Part shown: positions 7,839 through 16,115 of the stretch, in pieces
How the letters are laid out: the number at the start of each line of letters is the position of its first letter
Numbering within the stretch: the first letter of the stretch is position 1
Assembly: GCA_902806205.1 (NCBI GenBank)
Contig: CADCVR010000078.1
Span: 1-52,957 of the forward strand
DNA length: 52,957 nucleotides
Source of the DNA: an uncultured Solirubrobacteraceae bacterium
GTDB taxonomy: Bacteria; Actinomycetota; Thermoleophilia; Solirubrobacterales; Solirubrobacteraceae
Reading direction: 5' to 3'
Made by a program: the position numbers and the translations under genes
The notes under the pieces: model-generated
The model's input: only the letters and a program-made list of their open reading frames with translations
Told to the model about the DNA's origin: nothing
The model's database searches: none

Positions 7839-8441
7839 TCAACGCTCGACGCGGTAGCGGATGTGCGTGGCGTGGGGCGAGTGCAAAACCTCGACGGGTA
7901 CCAGGCGCGGGTCGTCGACGTCGTCGAACAGGCGCTCGCCCTTGCCGAGCAGCACCGGGGCGATGTCGAGGACGAGCTCGTCGATGACTCCGGCAGACAG
8001 CGCCTGGCGCACCGTCGAGGCGCCGCCGGCGATGCCGACGCCGCGACCTTCGGCGAGGGCGGTGGCCTGCTCGAAGGCGGCGTCGAAGCCATCGGTGACG
8101 AAGTGGAAGGTCGTGCCGCCCGCCATCTCGATCGGGTCGCGCGCGTGATGGGTGAGGACGAAGACCGGCGCGTGGTAGGGCGGCTCGTCGCCCCACCAGC
8201 CGCGCCAGTCCTCATCCCAGCCGCCGCGAATCGGGCCGAACATGTTGCGGCCCATGACGTACGCGCCGCGAGGACGCATCAGCCAGTCGCGCGCCGCGAC
8301 GTCAGCCGAGTCGGTGATGTCGCCGAGATGCCATCGGTGGACGTCCATGCCGCCGACGCCGAGCGGGTGCTCGCGGTCCTGGTTGGGGCCGGCGACGAAG
8401 CCGTCCAGCGAGATGGACATGTGACAGGTGGTCTGCGTCAT
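7839..8441 (-). CDS. dihydrofolate reductase family protein (RibD C-terminal type)
   Basis: The gene encodes 200 residues from ATG 8441. The start MTQTTCHMSISLDGFVAGP is the typical first strand of RibD_C/DHFR-like proteins. The protein continues with RGAYVMGRNMFGPI, PVFVLTHHARDP, GIAGGASTVRQALSAG (NADPH-binding turn) and ELVLDIAPVLLGKGERLF. Members reduce a pteridine-like or unknown substrate with NADPH; many are of unknown function. The gene looks intact. Upstream, the reading frame is continuous with the C-terminal piece of a broken SDR gene, so a read-through fusion is possible on paper. The internal methionine is still the natural start because the DHFR fold begins there. It lies in the remnant-rich area beside tRNA-Thr. 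Confidence 0.88.
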   Translation of the reverse strand: MTQTTCHMSISLDGFVAGPNQDREHPLGVGGMDVHRWHLGDITDSADVAARDWLMRPRGAYVMGRNMFGPIRGGWDEDWRGWWGDEPPYHAPVFVLTHHARDPIEMAGGTTFHFVTDGFDAAFEQATALAEGRGVGIAGGASTVRQALSAGVIDELVLDIAPVLLGKGERLFDDVDDPRLVPVEVLHSPHATHIRYRVER

Positions 8442-8525
8442 GGCAGCAAAGACTCCTCGGCCGGCGGGATTCATCGGTCGTCGCCAGCCGACGATACGCG
8501 CGGCGCGCCAGAACACGTTGCCGAC

Positions 8526-8857
8526 GCCATAGACGTAGCCGCCGTCGACGACCCAGGTCTGGCCTGTGACGAACCCCGCCTCGTCGGACACGAGGTAGGA
8601 CAGCGCTCCGGTCAGATCCTCGGGCTGGCGGTGCGCTTGATCGCCTGGACGCCGATCGATGTCTCGAAGAGGTTCATCTCGTCGTGAACGCCCTGACTGG
8701 TGCCATGGGTACGGATGAGGCCCGACGCGATGCCGTTGATGGTCACGCTCGGCGGTCCGATCTCCCGGGCCAGGCGACGGATGAAGCCGATGATCCCGCC
8801 CTTGCTCGCGACGTAGTGCAGCGCGCCCGGCGAGCCGGCGCGCCCTCCCGTGCTCGC
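8526..8857 (-). pseudogene. short-chain dehydrogenase/reductase remnant (C-terminal half, frameshifted)
   Basis: On the minus strand the sequence encodes AGSPGALHYVASKGGIIGF, which contains the YxxxK catalytic motif of SDR enzymes. It continues to NGIASGLIRTHGTSQGVHD and ends in the adjacent frame with SDEAGFVTGQTWVVDGGYVY, the standard SDR C-terminus. The change of frame is at about 8628, where one base is missing before the PEDLTGALSYL-like segment. The N-terminal Rossmann half with the glycine-rich cofactor motif is absent; the sequence upstream of 8860 loses all SDR resemblance. The piece is therefore both truncated and frameshifted and cannot encode an active enzyme. Confidence 0.8.
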
Positions 8858-8960
8858 CGCGCCGAGGCTACGGCCGACGGACCCTTCACCGCCACCTCTC
8901 AGAAGGGCATTCTCAATGAGTCGCAACTGTGTGCGGGGTCTCAGCGCCTGCCGGGCTGGC

Positions 8961-9159
8961 GACCAGGTGTCCCTGCTCGACACGCTGCAGGACCACGACG
9001 CCCGGATCCGCCGCGGCGATGGACCTGATCGACCTCAAGGACCGCATGGCCGACGCGATCGCCCGCCTGCCCGAGCGCGAGAAGCTCGTCATCGCCCTCT
9101 ACTACTACGAGAACCTCACCCTCCGCGAGATCGGCGAGGTCCTCGGCGTCACCGAGTAA
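8961..9159 (+). pseudogene. sigma-28-type (FliA/WhiG-like) sigma factor remnant
   Basis: The first part reads [14 protein letters not shown] in one frame. After about 9005 the sequence continues in another frame as [20 protein letters not shown], then [20 protein letters not shown] and GVTE, followed by TAA at 9157-9159. This is the region 3-4 junction and most of region 4.2 of a FliA/WhiG/SigF-like sigma factor. The frame shift lies between the two parts. The normal continuation after GVTE (the SRVSQLH recognition helix) is missing and the N-terminal regions 2 and 3 are absent. It is a decayed fragment rather than a functional factor. Confidence 0.75.
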
Positions 9160-9209
9160 ACCACGCGGAGTTCGGGCCGTGAGCAGGGGCTGTGGTCTCT
9201 GCCGCGCCG

Positions 9210-10703
9210 TCAGGACAGCGTCGCCACCACCCTCGCGGCTTTGAGCAGGTCGGGAGCGGTGAACGATTCGGCCTGCCCGTAGGTGGGCCGCCAGTCCGGG
9301 TCCTGCCGTAGGTAGGACTGCCCGTCGCCCTGGATCAGCCCGACGATGACCTCGGCGACGATCCTGCCGCCCACCGGGCCGAGGCGCTCACCGTTGGCCA
9401 TGACCTGGGCCTCGCGCAGGACGTAGAACCACAGCGGCGTGCGATCGTCGAGATGCAGATCCTTCAGGTCTGCCAGGTGGGACTTCTCGAGCGCGGGCAG
9501 CTTCATCGCCTTGGCCACGCGCTGGCCCGACGGCACTTTCATGGTCAGGCTGCGGAGCAGGTTGCGGGTCGCCAGCGAGTTCGGCTCGCCCTGCGGCTGG
9601 CCCATCAGTGCGAAGAGGACCGACGAGATCCTGGTGTCGATCGTCTTGCTCTGGCGCTGTCTGCCGTCCGCGAAGTCGAAGAAGGTCTGCCAGTCGATGA
9701 ACCGGCGCGCAGCTCTCCTGCGGCCGCGCAGGTCGGCGGGGTCGTCCCCGTCAGCGGCTGCCGGGTCGAAGATGTGGGCGAAGAACTGCTGTGCCGCGTC
9801 CGTGGCGCTGGTGCCGAAGTTCGCCCGGTAGCTCGGTCGGACCTGGGAGTGACCGAAGCGGTAGGCCCCGACCGAGAACTCCACGGGTATGTACGGCTCG
9901 TTGCGCCACTTGAAGTGCTTGCGGCCGCGGGTCAGGACGTCGTTGACCGTGTCTGCCCCGACGGTCCTCGGCAGGAACTCGTGCACGATGAGCCACTGGT
10001 AGTGCCAGCGCACGACCCGTTGGGCCTCGGTGAAGAGCTCCCCGGCGGTGTAGCCGGGACCCAGATCCTCTTTGAGGTCACCGACCACCCGGTTGTGAAA
10101 GCGCAGCAGTGCCAGATGCAACTGGGAGACGATGAGGTTCTCGTCGTTGCGAGGGTCACCGATGAGGGCGACCTTCTGGCTGTTGCGCGGAAGGTCGTAG
10201 CGTGGCTCGTTGCCGATCGAGACCGCGGCCGAGCCCGGGATCTCCTCGGTCAGCAGCGTCGTCCGCCCGCCGTCGACGCTGGTGTCGTAGAGGTGGGGAG
10301 ACGCTCCCGGGCCGCTCCCGTAGACGCTGTCGAGGTCCAACGCCGGGATGCGGAAGTTGCGTATCGACTCCGGGTCCTGCCGGCGGGCCAGACTCGAGGT
10401 CGGATCGAACGTCATGTCGTGGTCGAGGAATTGACCCAGGAAGGTGAACCCGGCCGTGAGCGCCGGATTGTCGGGATTGTTGACCCGCTTCGCCGGGTCG
10501 GTTATCAGCGTGATCGGATCGGAAGCCGGGTCGCCCGCGTCCATCAGACCTCCGGGCGCACCGAGCTCGGTGAGCGCGCCGCGGATCAGCGGGGTGTCGG
10601 CTGCGAACGGCGGCAGCGTCCCGAACAGGCGCCCGAAGCGGCCCTGATCGTAGAACACCGACTCGGGAGTGGACTCGCCGAGACTTGCATGACCGTGCGA
10701 CAT
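9210..10703 (-). CDS. animal-type haem peroxidase (peroxinectin/myeloperoxidase superfamily)
   Basis: The gene encodes 497 residues. The distal site FLGQFLDHDMTFD contains Gln91, Asp94, His95 and Asp96, matching Gln/Asp (haem ester)/distal His/Ca ligand of myeloperoxidase. The Ca-binding and substrate segment is ALDLDSVYGSG (121-131). The catalytic Arg185 and the second haem-ester Glu188 lie in GDPRNDENL. The proximal His285 is in VGAYRFGHSQVRP. All key residues are present, so an active peroxidase with covalently linked haem is expected. No signal peptide is seen. ATG 10703 has GGAAGG about 10 bases upstream. It is the last gene of the minus-strand oxidative cluster, 224 bases after the large regulator gene. 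A 13-bp element shared with the cyclooxygenase-like gene lies about 50 bases upstream. Confidence 0.95.
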   Translation of the reverse strand: MSHGHASLGESTPESVFYDQGRFGRLFGTLPPFAADTPLIRGALTELGAPGGLMDAGDPASDPITLITDPAKRVNNPDNPALTAGFTFLGQFLDHDMTFDPTSSLARRQDPESIRNFRIPALDLDSVYGSGPGASPHLYDTSVDGGRTTLLTEEIPGSAAVSIGNEPRYDLPRNSQKVALIGDPRNDENLIVSQLHLALLRFHNRVVGDLKEDLGPGYTAGELFTEAQRVVRWHYQWLIVHEFLPRTVGADTVNDVLTRGRKHFKWRNEPYIPVEFSVGAYRFGHSQVRPSYRANFGTSATDAAQQFFAHIFDPAAADGDDPADLRGRRRAARRFIDWQTFFDFADGRQRQSKTIDTRISSVLFALMGQPQGEPNSLATRNLLRSLTMKVPSGQRVAKAMKLPALEKSHLADLKDLHLDDRTPLWFYVLREAQVMANGERLGPVGGRIVAEVIVGLIQGDGQSYLRQDPDWRPTYGQAESFTAPDLLKAARVVATLS

Positions 10704-10751
10704 ACGCGCCTACCTTCCGGTGTCTTGATTGATCAGGAGTCTTGAGGACCA

Positions 10752-10764
10752 AGCTCTACCAGAG
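10752..10764 (-). promoter_or_regulatory. shared 13-bp element upstream of haem peroxidase (copy 1)
   Basis: On the minus strand this reads CTCTGGTAGAGCT, with a CTCT-N3-AGAG inverted repeat. An identical 13-mer lies at 15951-15963, just before the cyclooxygenase-like gene. TAGAGC inside it could serve as a -10 box, so the element may be a shared promoter, an operator, or both. Confidence 0.45.
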
Positions 10765-10791
10765 TCCGGAACACCTTTCCACCGGAGGGGG

Positions 10792-10965
10792 GTCGCCGAT
10801 CGCGACGAGGCCGACCCCGGTCACCGCTGTCGGCCGGTCCTACGCCGAGCTGATCCCCGGCGCGTCGCTCGCCGTCGAGGAGGAGGGCAAGAGCCCGCTG
10901 GCCTGGCAGGGCGGCCAGCTCTGCGGGTCATCGCCGAGCTCGCGGCGAGGGCATGGGCGACGTGA
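10792..10965 (+). pseudogene. alpha/beta-hydrolase C-terminal remnant, multiply frameshifted
   Basis: The plus strand encodes DRDEADPGH, then in another frame YAELIPGASLAVEEEGKSPL followed by AWQGGQL, then back in the first frame RVIAELAARA. Together these are the usual last strand-helix of alpha/beta-hydrolases, with the DPGH segment around the catalytic His region. At least two frame changes are needed and the core of the enzyme (nucleophile elbow) is missing. The 3' end overlaps the last 38 bases of the opposing regulator gene. Confidence 0.65.
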
Positions 10966-13900
10966 GCCCGGCCAGGCGCCCCTCGATCGCGGTCGTCAGC
11001 AAGGGCGCCCCGAACGTCCGGGTCCGCGCGAGCGCCGAGCGGAGGTGCCGGGCGGCCAGGCGGCGATCCCCCCAGGTCTCGGCGAGGCGGGCAAGGTAGG
11101 AGTCGACGGGTCCCCAAAACGCGGAGTAGGCGACGACGACGTTGCGGTGCGCGTGCGGGGCCAACGCCGTGTAGAGCGCCTCGGCGCGGGGGACGTCCTC
11201 CAGCTTTGCGCACAGCTCGCTCAGGAGGGCGAGCGTCGTCAGCCAGTACATGCCGCGCGGGACGGCCTCGGGCCCTCGCGCCAGCTCCCGGTCGTAGATC
11301 GCACGGGCCGCCGCCACGTCACCGGCTTCGAGTCGCAGCATCGCCAGTGCGCTCGGCCAGCCGGACTGGCGCCCGCCGCCGTGGGCCAGCTGCTCGACCA
11401 GCCGCAGCTGCTGCCTTATCGCGTCGTCGCGGTGGCGAACCGAGAACAGCTTGGCCGCCCACGTGCTGACCGCATCTTGCATGTGGGCGCGACGGCCATG
11501 GCGCAGCCCTTCGTCCGCGCACTGAGCCGCCAGCTCGACGTCGCCCGCGAGCTCGGCCCATATGCCCCTCCAGCCGGCGGCGACGCTCAACAGGAGAGGC
11601 TGGCGCAACTCGGCGGCGAGGCCTTCCAGCTTGGCCTGCTCGTGCTTGGCGGTTTCGAGCTCGCCCAGCTCGAACAGGTCGTAGAGGCGCCAGTGATGGT
11701 GCTCGGCGGTGAGCTCCCGGTGCTCGCCGGCCACCGACGCGAGCTCGTCCATGAGCGCGAGGCGCTCCGGAAGGTGCCGCACGTCGGTCAGCGTGACGTG
11801 TCGCGCCAGAAGCGCTCCGGTCAGGATGTTCGCGTCGCCGAGCTTCCGCGCCGTCTCGAGTGCCTCAGCGCTCGTCCTGATCGCCTGGTCGCTCTCGCTT
11901 GGGTAGCCGAGGTGCTCGGCCAGACGGGAGAGCAGCAGGGCTCGCAGCGCCGTCTCCTCGGCGGGAAGGGTGGCAACCGACTCTTCGAGCAGCTCTCGGT
12001 AGCGCGGCTCGACGTAGGCCACCTCGAACCAGCGCTCGCCGAGCCCCAGGGCCGCCCGGGCGAGTTGCCCGGCGTCGCCACGGCGCGACGCGCTCTCGGC
12101 GGCGGCCAGGAACGTGCGGCGGGCGGCGTCGCCACCGGCATGCCACTGCACGCGGCCCAGCGCGAGGAGCATGTCGCAGCGCTCGGACTCGTCCGCGTCG
12201 CCCAACAGCTCCAGCGCGAGGCGGAAGTGCTCTGCCGCCTCCTCGTAGGCCAGGAGCTCGGTCGCGCGCGCCCCCGCGGCTATCGCGTAGCGCCGCGCGG
12301 GACCGTCGCCGGCGACGTGCCGGGCGAGGAGGAAGTGGTGGGCGAGCTCGGCGGGATTGGTCGCCTGCGGGCCGGCCACCCGCTCGAGCGCCTCGGCGAC
12401 GCGGTGGTGTAGGCGGACGCGGCGGCTCCCGGTCAGCTGGCGGTACAGCACCTCGCGCACGACGGCATGGGAAAAGGTGAAGACGTCGACCGGGTGGGTC
12501 AGCTCACCGATCAGGCCGGCGTCGATGCCCTCGTCCAGCGCGGTCATGAGGTCCTCGGGATCCGCGTCGGACACGCGTGCGAGCACGTCGAGGGGAAAGC
12601 TGCGGCCGATGACCGAGGCCGCCACCAGCGCCTCCGCGCCGAGCGGCGACAGGCGACGCAGGCGTCGCGTGATGACTTCCGCGACCCCCTCGGGGACGCC
12701 TGCCCGCTCCAGCGAGCTCTCGGTCACCGCCTCGGGGGCGGGCGACTCCGCGTCGTCGAGCGCGCGAAGGGTCTCCTCGATGAAGAACGCGTTGCCTGCG
12801 GTCTGCTCGCACAGCCGGTGGACGAAGCCAGGCGTGACCGCCCTGCCGAGCCGGTCGGTCACGAGGGCCTGCGTCTCGGCCTCTTCGAGCCCGCCGAGCT
12901 TGAGGCGCTCGAAGCGCCGGTCGCGACGGATGTCGGCCAGCACGTCGCGCAGGACGTGCCCCGGGCCCGCCTCCACGTCCCGGAAGGTGCCGAGAACCAG
13001 GACGTTCCCGAGCTCGGGCTCCCGGAGCAGGTGACGCAGGAGCAGCAGCGAGGGTTTGTCGGCCCAGTGCAGATCGTCGAGGACGAGGAGCACCGGCCAC
13101 TCGCGGCCGGCCCGCTTGAACACGTCGACGACCGCTTCGAAGAGGCGGTAGCGCAACGTCTCGTGGTCGCTGGGACCGGGCGCGCCCGGCGCGCCCAGAT
13201 CCGGGATGAGCCGGCTGAGGATCTCCCGCTGCCCCACCGTGAGCGGTTGGGCTCCCCGGACGAGCAACGGGCGCAGCGCCTCGACGAACGGCTGATGGGG
13301 AAGCAGGGCGTCCTCGTCGGCACGACCGTAGAGCGTCGCCCCGCCGCTGCGGTGGACCTCCTCGGCGAAATGGGTGGCCAGGCGCGTCTTGCCGACCCCA
13401 GGCTCGCCGACGAGCAGGACCAGCTCCGTCCGCCCCGCGCAGACCGCGCCCCACAGCTCTCTCAGGCGGGCCAGGCACCCCTCGCGGCCGACGAAGGCGC
13501 CGTCGCCGAGCGCGTGGGTCGCCGGCGCCGGGGCACCGGCCGGGTCCTCGCCGGTGACCGCGCCGGGCCACGGTGCCGGCGGCCCTGAGGCGTCGTCGTG
13601 CAGCAGCCGCTCATGCAGCGCGACGTGCTCGGGTGACGGAATCGTGCCGAGCTCGTCGCGTAGGAGCGTGCGCAGCCGATCGAAGGTGCGCACCGCCTCG
13701 GCGGCGTCCCCGCGCCGGCTCTGCGCCTGCATGAGCAGCGCGTAGGCGCTCTCACGGAACGGCTGGCGCTCGATGACCGCCCGGGCCATCCGCTCGGCGG
13801 CAGGCAGGTGGTCGCCGCCGAGCATCAGAGCGGCTTGAGCCGAGGCTTCGAGGGCCCGGGGCTCCAGCTCGCAGAGCTCCCTGCGCCAATCTTCGACCCA

Positions 13901-14350
13901 CGCTCCGTGGAGGCCTGGGAGCAGCGGCTGCGCCAGCACCCGCAGCGCGGCCTGCGCCGCACCGAGCGCCGTCGAAGCGTCCTTGGCCGCAAGCGCACGC
14001 TCGGCCTCCTGCGTCTGCTCGACGACGCGCTCGACGTCGACGTCAGAGCCGTCGGGGAGCTGCAGCGTCAAGGCTGCTCGGCCCGTGATCAGCTCGGGCC
14101 CGACGGTCCGGCGGACCTTCGCCAGAACGCTACTCAGCGCGGCGTCGGGGTCCGCCGGGGGGCGCTCGGACCACAGCACGTCGAGGACCTCGTCGCGATC
14201 GACGGCCCGGTGACGGTTGAGGACCAGGTAGGCGAGCAACGTGCGGCCCTGGCGCCCGGGGAGCTCGGCGACGACCGAGCGCCCGTCGCGTCGGACCTGC
14301 AGCTCTCCGAACAGCGCGATCCCCAGCGGTACGGCGAGGCCTTGCGTCAC
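10928..14350 (-). CDS. large SARP/BTAD-AAA transcriptional activator (LAL-like)
   Basis: The gene encodes 1140 residues. The order is an OmpR-type winged helix (about 10-100, FGELQVRRDGRSV...VLWSERPPAD), a bacterial transcriptional activation domain (about 105-250), and an AAA/NACHT-like ATPase. The ATPase has Walker A GEPGVGKT at 315-322 and a Walker B motif LLVLDDLHWAD about 100 residues later. A long helical TPR-like C-terminus (about 650-1130) follows. Such proteins are ATP-dependent activators of secondary-metabolite or stress genes. No C-terminal LuxR HTH is present; DNA binding is through the N-terminal domain. GTG 14350 starts four bases after the stop of the cyclooxygenase-like gene, so the two are translationally coupled and the regulator probably controls this cluster. 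The C-terminus overlaps a hydrolase remnant on the other strand. Confidence 0.93.
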   Translation of the reverse strand: MTQGLAVPLGIALFGELQVRRDGRSVVAELPGRQGRTLLAYLVLNRHRAVDRDEVLDVLWSERPPADPDAALSSVLAKVRRTVGPELITGRAALTLQLPDGSDVDVERVVEQTQEAERALAAKDASTALGAAQAALRVLAQPLLPGLHGAWVEDWRRELCELEPRALEASAQAALMLGGDHLPAAERMARAVIERQPFRESAYALLMQAQSRRGDAAEAVRTFDRLRTLLRDELGTIPSPEHVALHERLLHDDASGPPAPWPGAVTGEDPAGAPAPATHALGDGAFVGREGCLARLRELWGAVCAGRTELVLLVGEPGVGKTRLATHFAEEVHRSGGATLYGRADEDALLPHQPFVEALRPLLVRGAQPLTVGQREILSRLIPDLGAPGAPGPSDHETLRYRLFEAVVDVFKRAGREWPVLLVLDDLHWADKPSLLLLRHLLREPELGNVLVLGTFRDVEAGPGHVLRDVLADIRRDRRFERLKLGGLEEAETQALVTDRLGRAVTPGFVHRLCEQTAGNAFFIEETLRALDDAESPAPEAVTESSLERAGVPEGVAEVITRRLRRLSPLGAEALVAASVIGRSFPLDVLARVSDADPEDLMTALDEGIDAGLIGELTHPVDVFTFSHAVVREVLYRQLTGSRRVRLHHRVAEALERVAGPQATNPAELAHHFLLARHVAGDGPARRYAIAAGARATELLAYEEAAEHFRLALELLGDADESERCDMLLALGRVQWHAGGDAARRTFLAAAESASRRGDAGQLARAALGLGERWFEVAYVEPRYRELLEESVATLPAEETALRALLLSRLAEHLGYPSESDQAIRTSAEALETARKLGDANILTGALLARHVTLTDVRHLPERLALMDELASVAGEHRELTAEHHHWRLYDLFELGELETAKHEQAKLEGLAAELRQPLLLSVAAGWRGIWAELAGDVELAAQCADEGLRHGRRAHMQDAVSTWAAKLFSVRHRDDAIRQQLRLVEQLAHGGGRQSGWPSALAMLRLEAGDVAAARAIYDRELARGPEAVPRGMYWLTTLALLSELCAKLEDVPRAEALYTALAPHAHRNVVVAYSAFWGPVDSYLARLAETWGDRRLAARHLRSALARTRTFGAPLLTTAIEGRLAGLTSPMPSPRARR

Positions 14351-14354
14351 CGCG

Positions 14355-15944
14355 TCACCGTGCCTGTCCGCCGGCCCTCGTCATCGTGATCGCGTAGGGA
14401 CGGTCCCTTCGCGTGACGTTGCGGTTGACGACGTCGGACAGGTTGCTCGTCGTGTGGATCTCCTGCCAGCCCAGCGGCGAGAGCGTCTCCTCGTCGTACA
14501 CGCGCGGGGCGAGCAGCGGATTGGTCAGCGCCTGGGAGAACGCGTCCACCCCGACCATCCGCCCGATCAGCGGCGGCAGGACCGAGTTCGGGCGCGGGTC
14601 CTCGGCGAAGAGCCCGACGTAGAACTCGATCGCCTGCGGGCCGTCGTAGCACTCGGCCAGGCCGGCGCGGATGCGTGGGTCGCTCGAGATCTGGTCGAAG
14701 CCGGTCACCCGCGGGTAACGGCAGGCCTCGCGGTAGTCGTTGTAGGAGGCAAGCCGCACGGCGCGGCCCTTCTCGACGCTGGCCCTCTCGGCCGGAAGCA
14801 GCTCGGGAGCGGTGTTGAACAGCCCCACCCGGCCCGCGCGCTGGCTCGACGCCTCTTCGAGCAGGGGGCCGAGCCCGTGTTCGGGTACGAAGCCCGGATC
14901 GAGCGCCGTCTCCTGCAGCGGTCGCATCCGCCCCCCCGCCAGCAGCTCGGACGGGATGAGGCTGTGCCACCGGTAGAGGAGGTTGAACTCGCTGGCCATG
15001 CGGTTCGTGCGCATCCACGGTGCGCGCCGGAAGGCCTTCGCCCCTTCGAGGGTGAAGCGGAAGTGGTACGGCGTGATGTGGTTGATGTACTCGTCGACGA
15101 CGAGCTTGAGCAGGATCACGATGTTGATCATGCGGGCGGTCTGGAAGAGGCGCTCGTCGTCCCAGCCGTAGGCCGCCTCGAGCCGGGTCGCCAGCCGGTT
15201 GTGCTCGCGGAGGAACAGCGTGTTCATCAGCACGTGGCCGATCTGGATGTTCCCCGTGTCGGTCCCGATCGCGAAGAGCTGCTCGCGGGCCCGGGGATCG
15301 AACATCTCCTCGCGCGCGACGGTGATCGAGGGAAAGCGCTTCGTGCCGTCGGCGGCGTAGAGGCGCGGGGGGAAGGTCTCCGGCCCGTCGCCCTCGGACG
15401 CCAGCAGACCGCCCTCGTACGTGCGCAGCTCGCGTGTCGCCTCCTGCGTCAATCCGTAGATCTGGCACAGGTCGATCTCGTGCGTCGAGTCGTTGCGCCT
15501 GGGATCGGGAGGTGCACCCGGCAGCTTCGGGCGGTCGCTGCGCAGAAAGCCGTCGGTGAACCACTGCGCGAAGTACGCGAACAGGACCGTCGACTTCTGG
15601 CAGAGGTCTTCCTCGGCGCGCGCCGGTGACGGCCGCCGGAACAGCTCGACGAGGCGGTCGACCGGGGGCAGGCCGCCCTCGCGGTGGAGCGGCCGGAGGT
15701 GCCGGCCGTCGTAGCGGCGATCGGTGAGCGACTCCCACGACGTGTAGTCGCTGCGCGTGCTGAACGGATCTGGTCGCGGGTCCATCTTCGCCGCCGCCCG
15801 CGAGATCAGCGTGCGGTTGACCAGGCGGCTCAGCCACCCCACGGAGTGAACGCCGTCCCAGACCCGGGCTCCCCGGGTGAGCAGCGCGAACTCGAGTTTG
15901 TTGCCAAGGCCGTCGCGCTTCTTGCTCCGCTGGTGTCGGCTCAC
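14355..15944 (-). CDS. cyclooxygenase (prostaglandin H synthase)-like haem protein
   Basis: The gene encodes 529 residues. The alignment by eye to animal PGHS runs almost end to end. Equivalents (ovine PGHS-1 numbers) are Arg49 (Arg120), Gln127 (Gln203), Tyr293 (Tyr355, in PYHFRF), Tyr324 (Tyr385) and His327 (proximal His388) in FNLLYRWHSLIP, and Ser470 (Ser530, in DAFSQALTNP). LFLREHNRLA and DERLFQTARMI are also shared. The distal His207 is replaced: FAQWFTDGFL has Asp131 where PGHS has FAQHFTHQFF. The enzyme therefore keeps the fatty-acid carboxylate and tyrosyl-radical residues but has lost the normal peroxidase acid-base. No EGF domain, signal peptide or membrane segment is seen. GTG 15944 is the best start; no ATG lies before the conserved region. 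Fatty-acid oxygenation is inferred. The gene is coupled to the downstream regulator. Confidence 0.9.
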   Translation of the reverse strand: MSRHQRSKKRDGLGNKLEFALLTRGARVWDGVHSVGWLSRLVNRTLISRAAAKMDPRPDPFSTRSDYTSWESLTDRRYDGRHLRPLHREGGLPPVDRLVELFRRPSPARAEEDLCQKSTVLFAYFAQWFTDGFLRSDRPKLPGAPPDPRRNDSTHEIDLCQIYGLTQEATRELRTYEGGLLASEGDGPETFPPRLYAADGTKRFPSITVAREEMFDPRAREQLFAIGTDTGNIQIGHVLMNTLFLREHNRLATRLEAAYGWDDERLFQTARMINIVILLKLVVDEYINHITPYHFRFTLEGAKAFRRAPWMRTNRMASEFNLLYRWHSLIPSELLAGGRMRPLQETALDPGFVPEHGLGPLLEEASSQRAGRVGLFNTAPELLPAERASVEKGRAVRLASYNDYREACRYPRVTGFDQISSDPRIRAGLAECYDGPQAIEFYVGLFAEDPRPNSVLPPLIGRMVGVDAFSQALTNPLLAPRVYDEETLSPLGWQEIHTTSNLSDVVNRNVTRRDRPYAITMTRAGGQAR

Positions 15945-15950
15945 GCCGCT

Positions 15951-15963
15951 AGCTCTACCAGAG
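15951..15963 (-). promoter_or_regulatory. shared 13-bp element upstream of cyclooxygenase-like gene (copy 2)
   Basis: This is the same minus-strand CTCTGGTAGAGCT as at 10752-10764, here ending 6 bases before GTG 15944. TAGAGC within it is 7 bases from the start codon, so it may be the -10 box of a leaderless transcript lying inside an operator-like inverted repeat. The adjoining bases 15964-16020 are unusually AT-rich for this window. Confidence 0.5.
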
Positions 15964-16115
15964 CCCTCAAGAAATACCAAAGCTCTTCTTTTGATGAAGG
16001 GCTCCCCGCAAAACGCCAAGAAGCTCGCAGGGTTACGCCAACGGCACAACAGGGCCCCACCGGCAGGTTGCTCCGCACCGTCCACCCACCGTGCGCAGCA
16101 CAGATCGGAGTGTCC

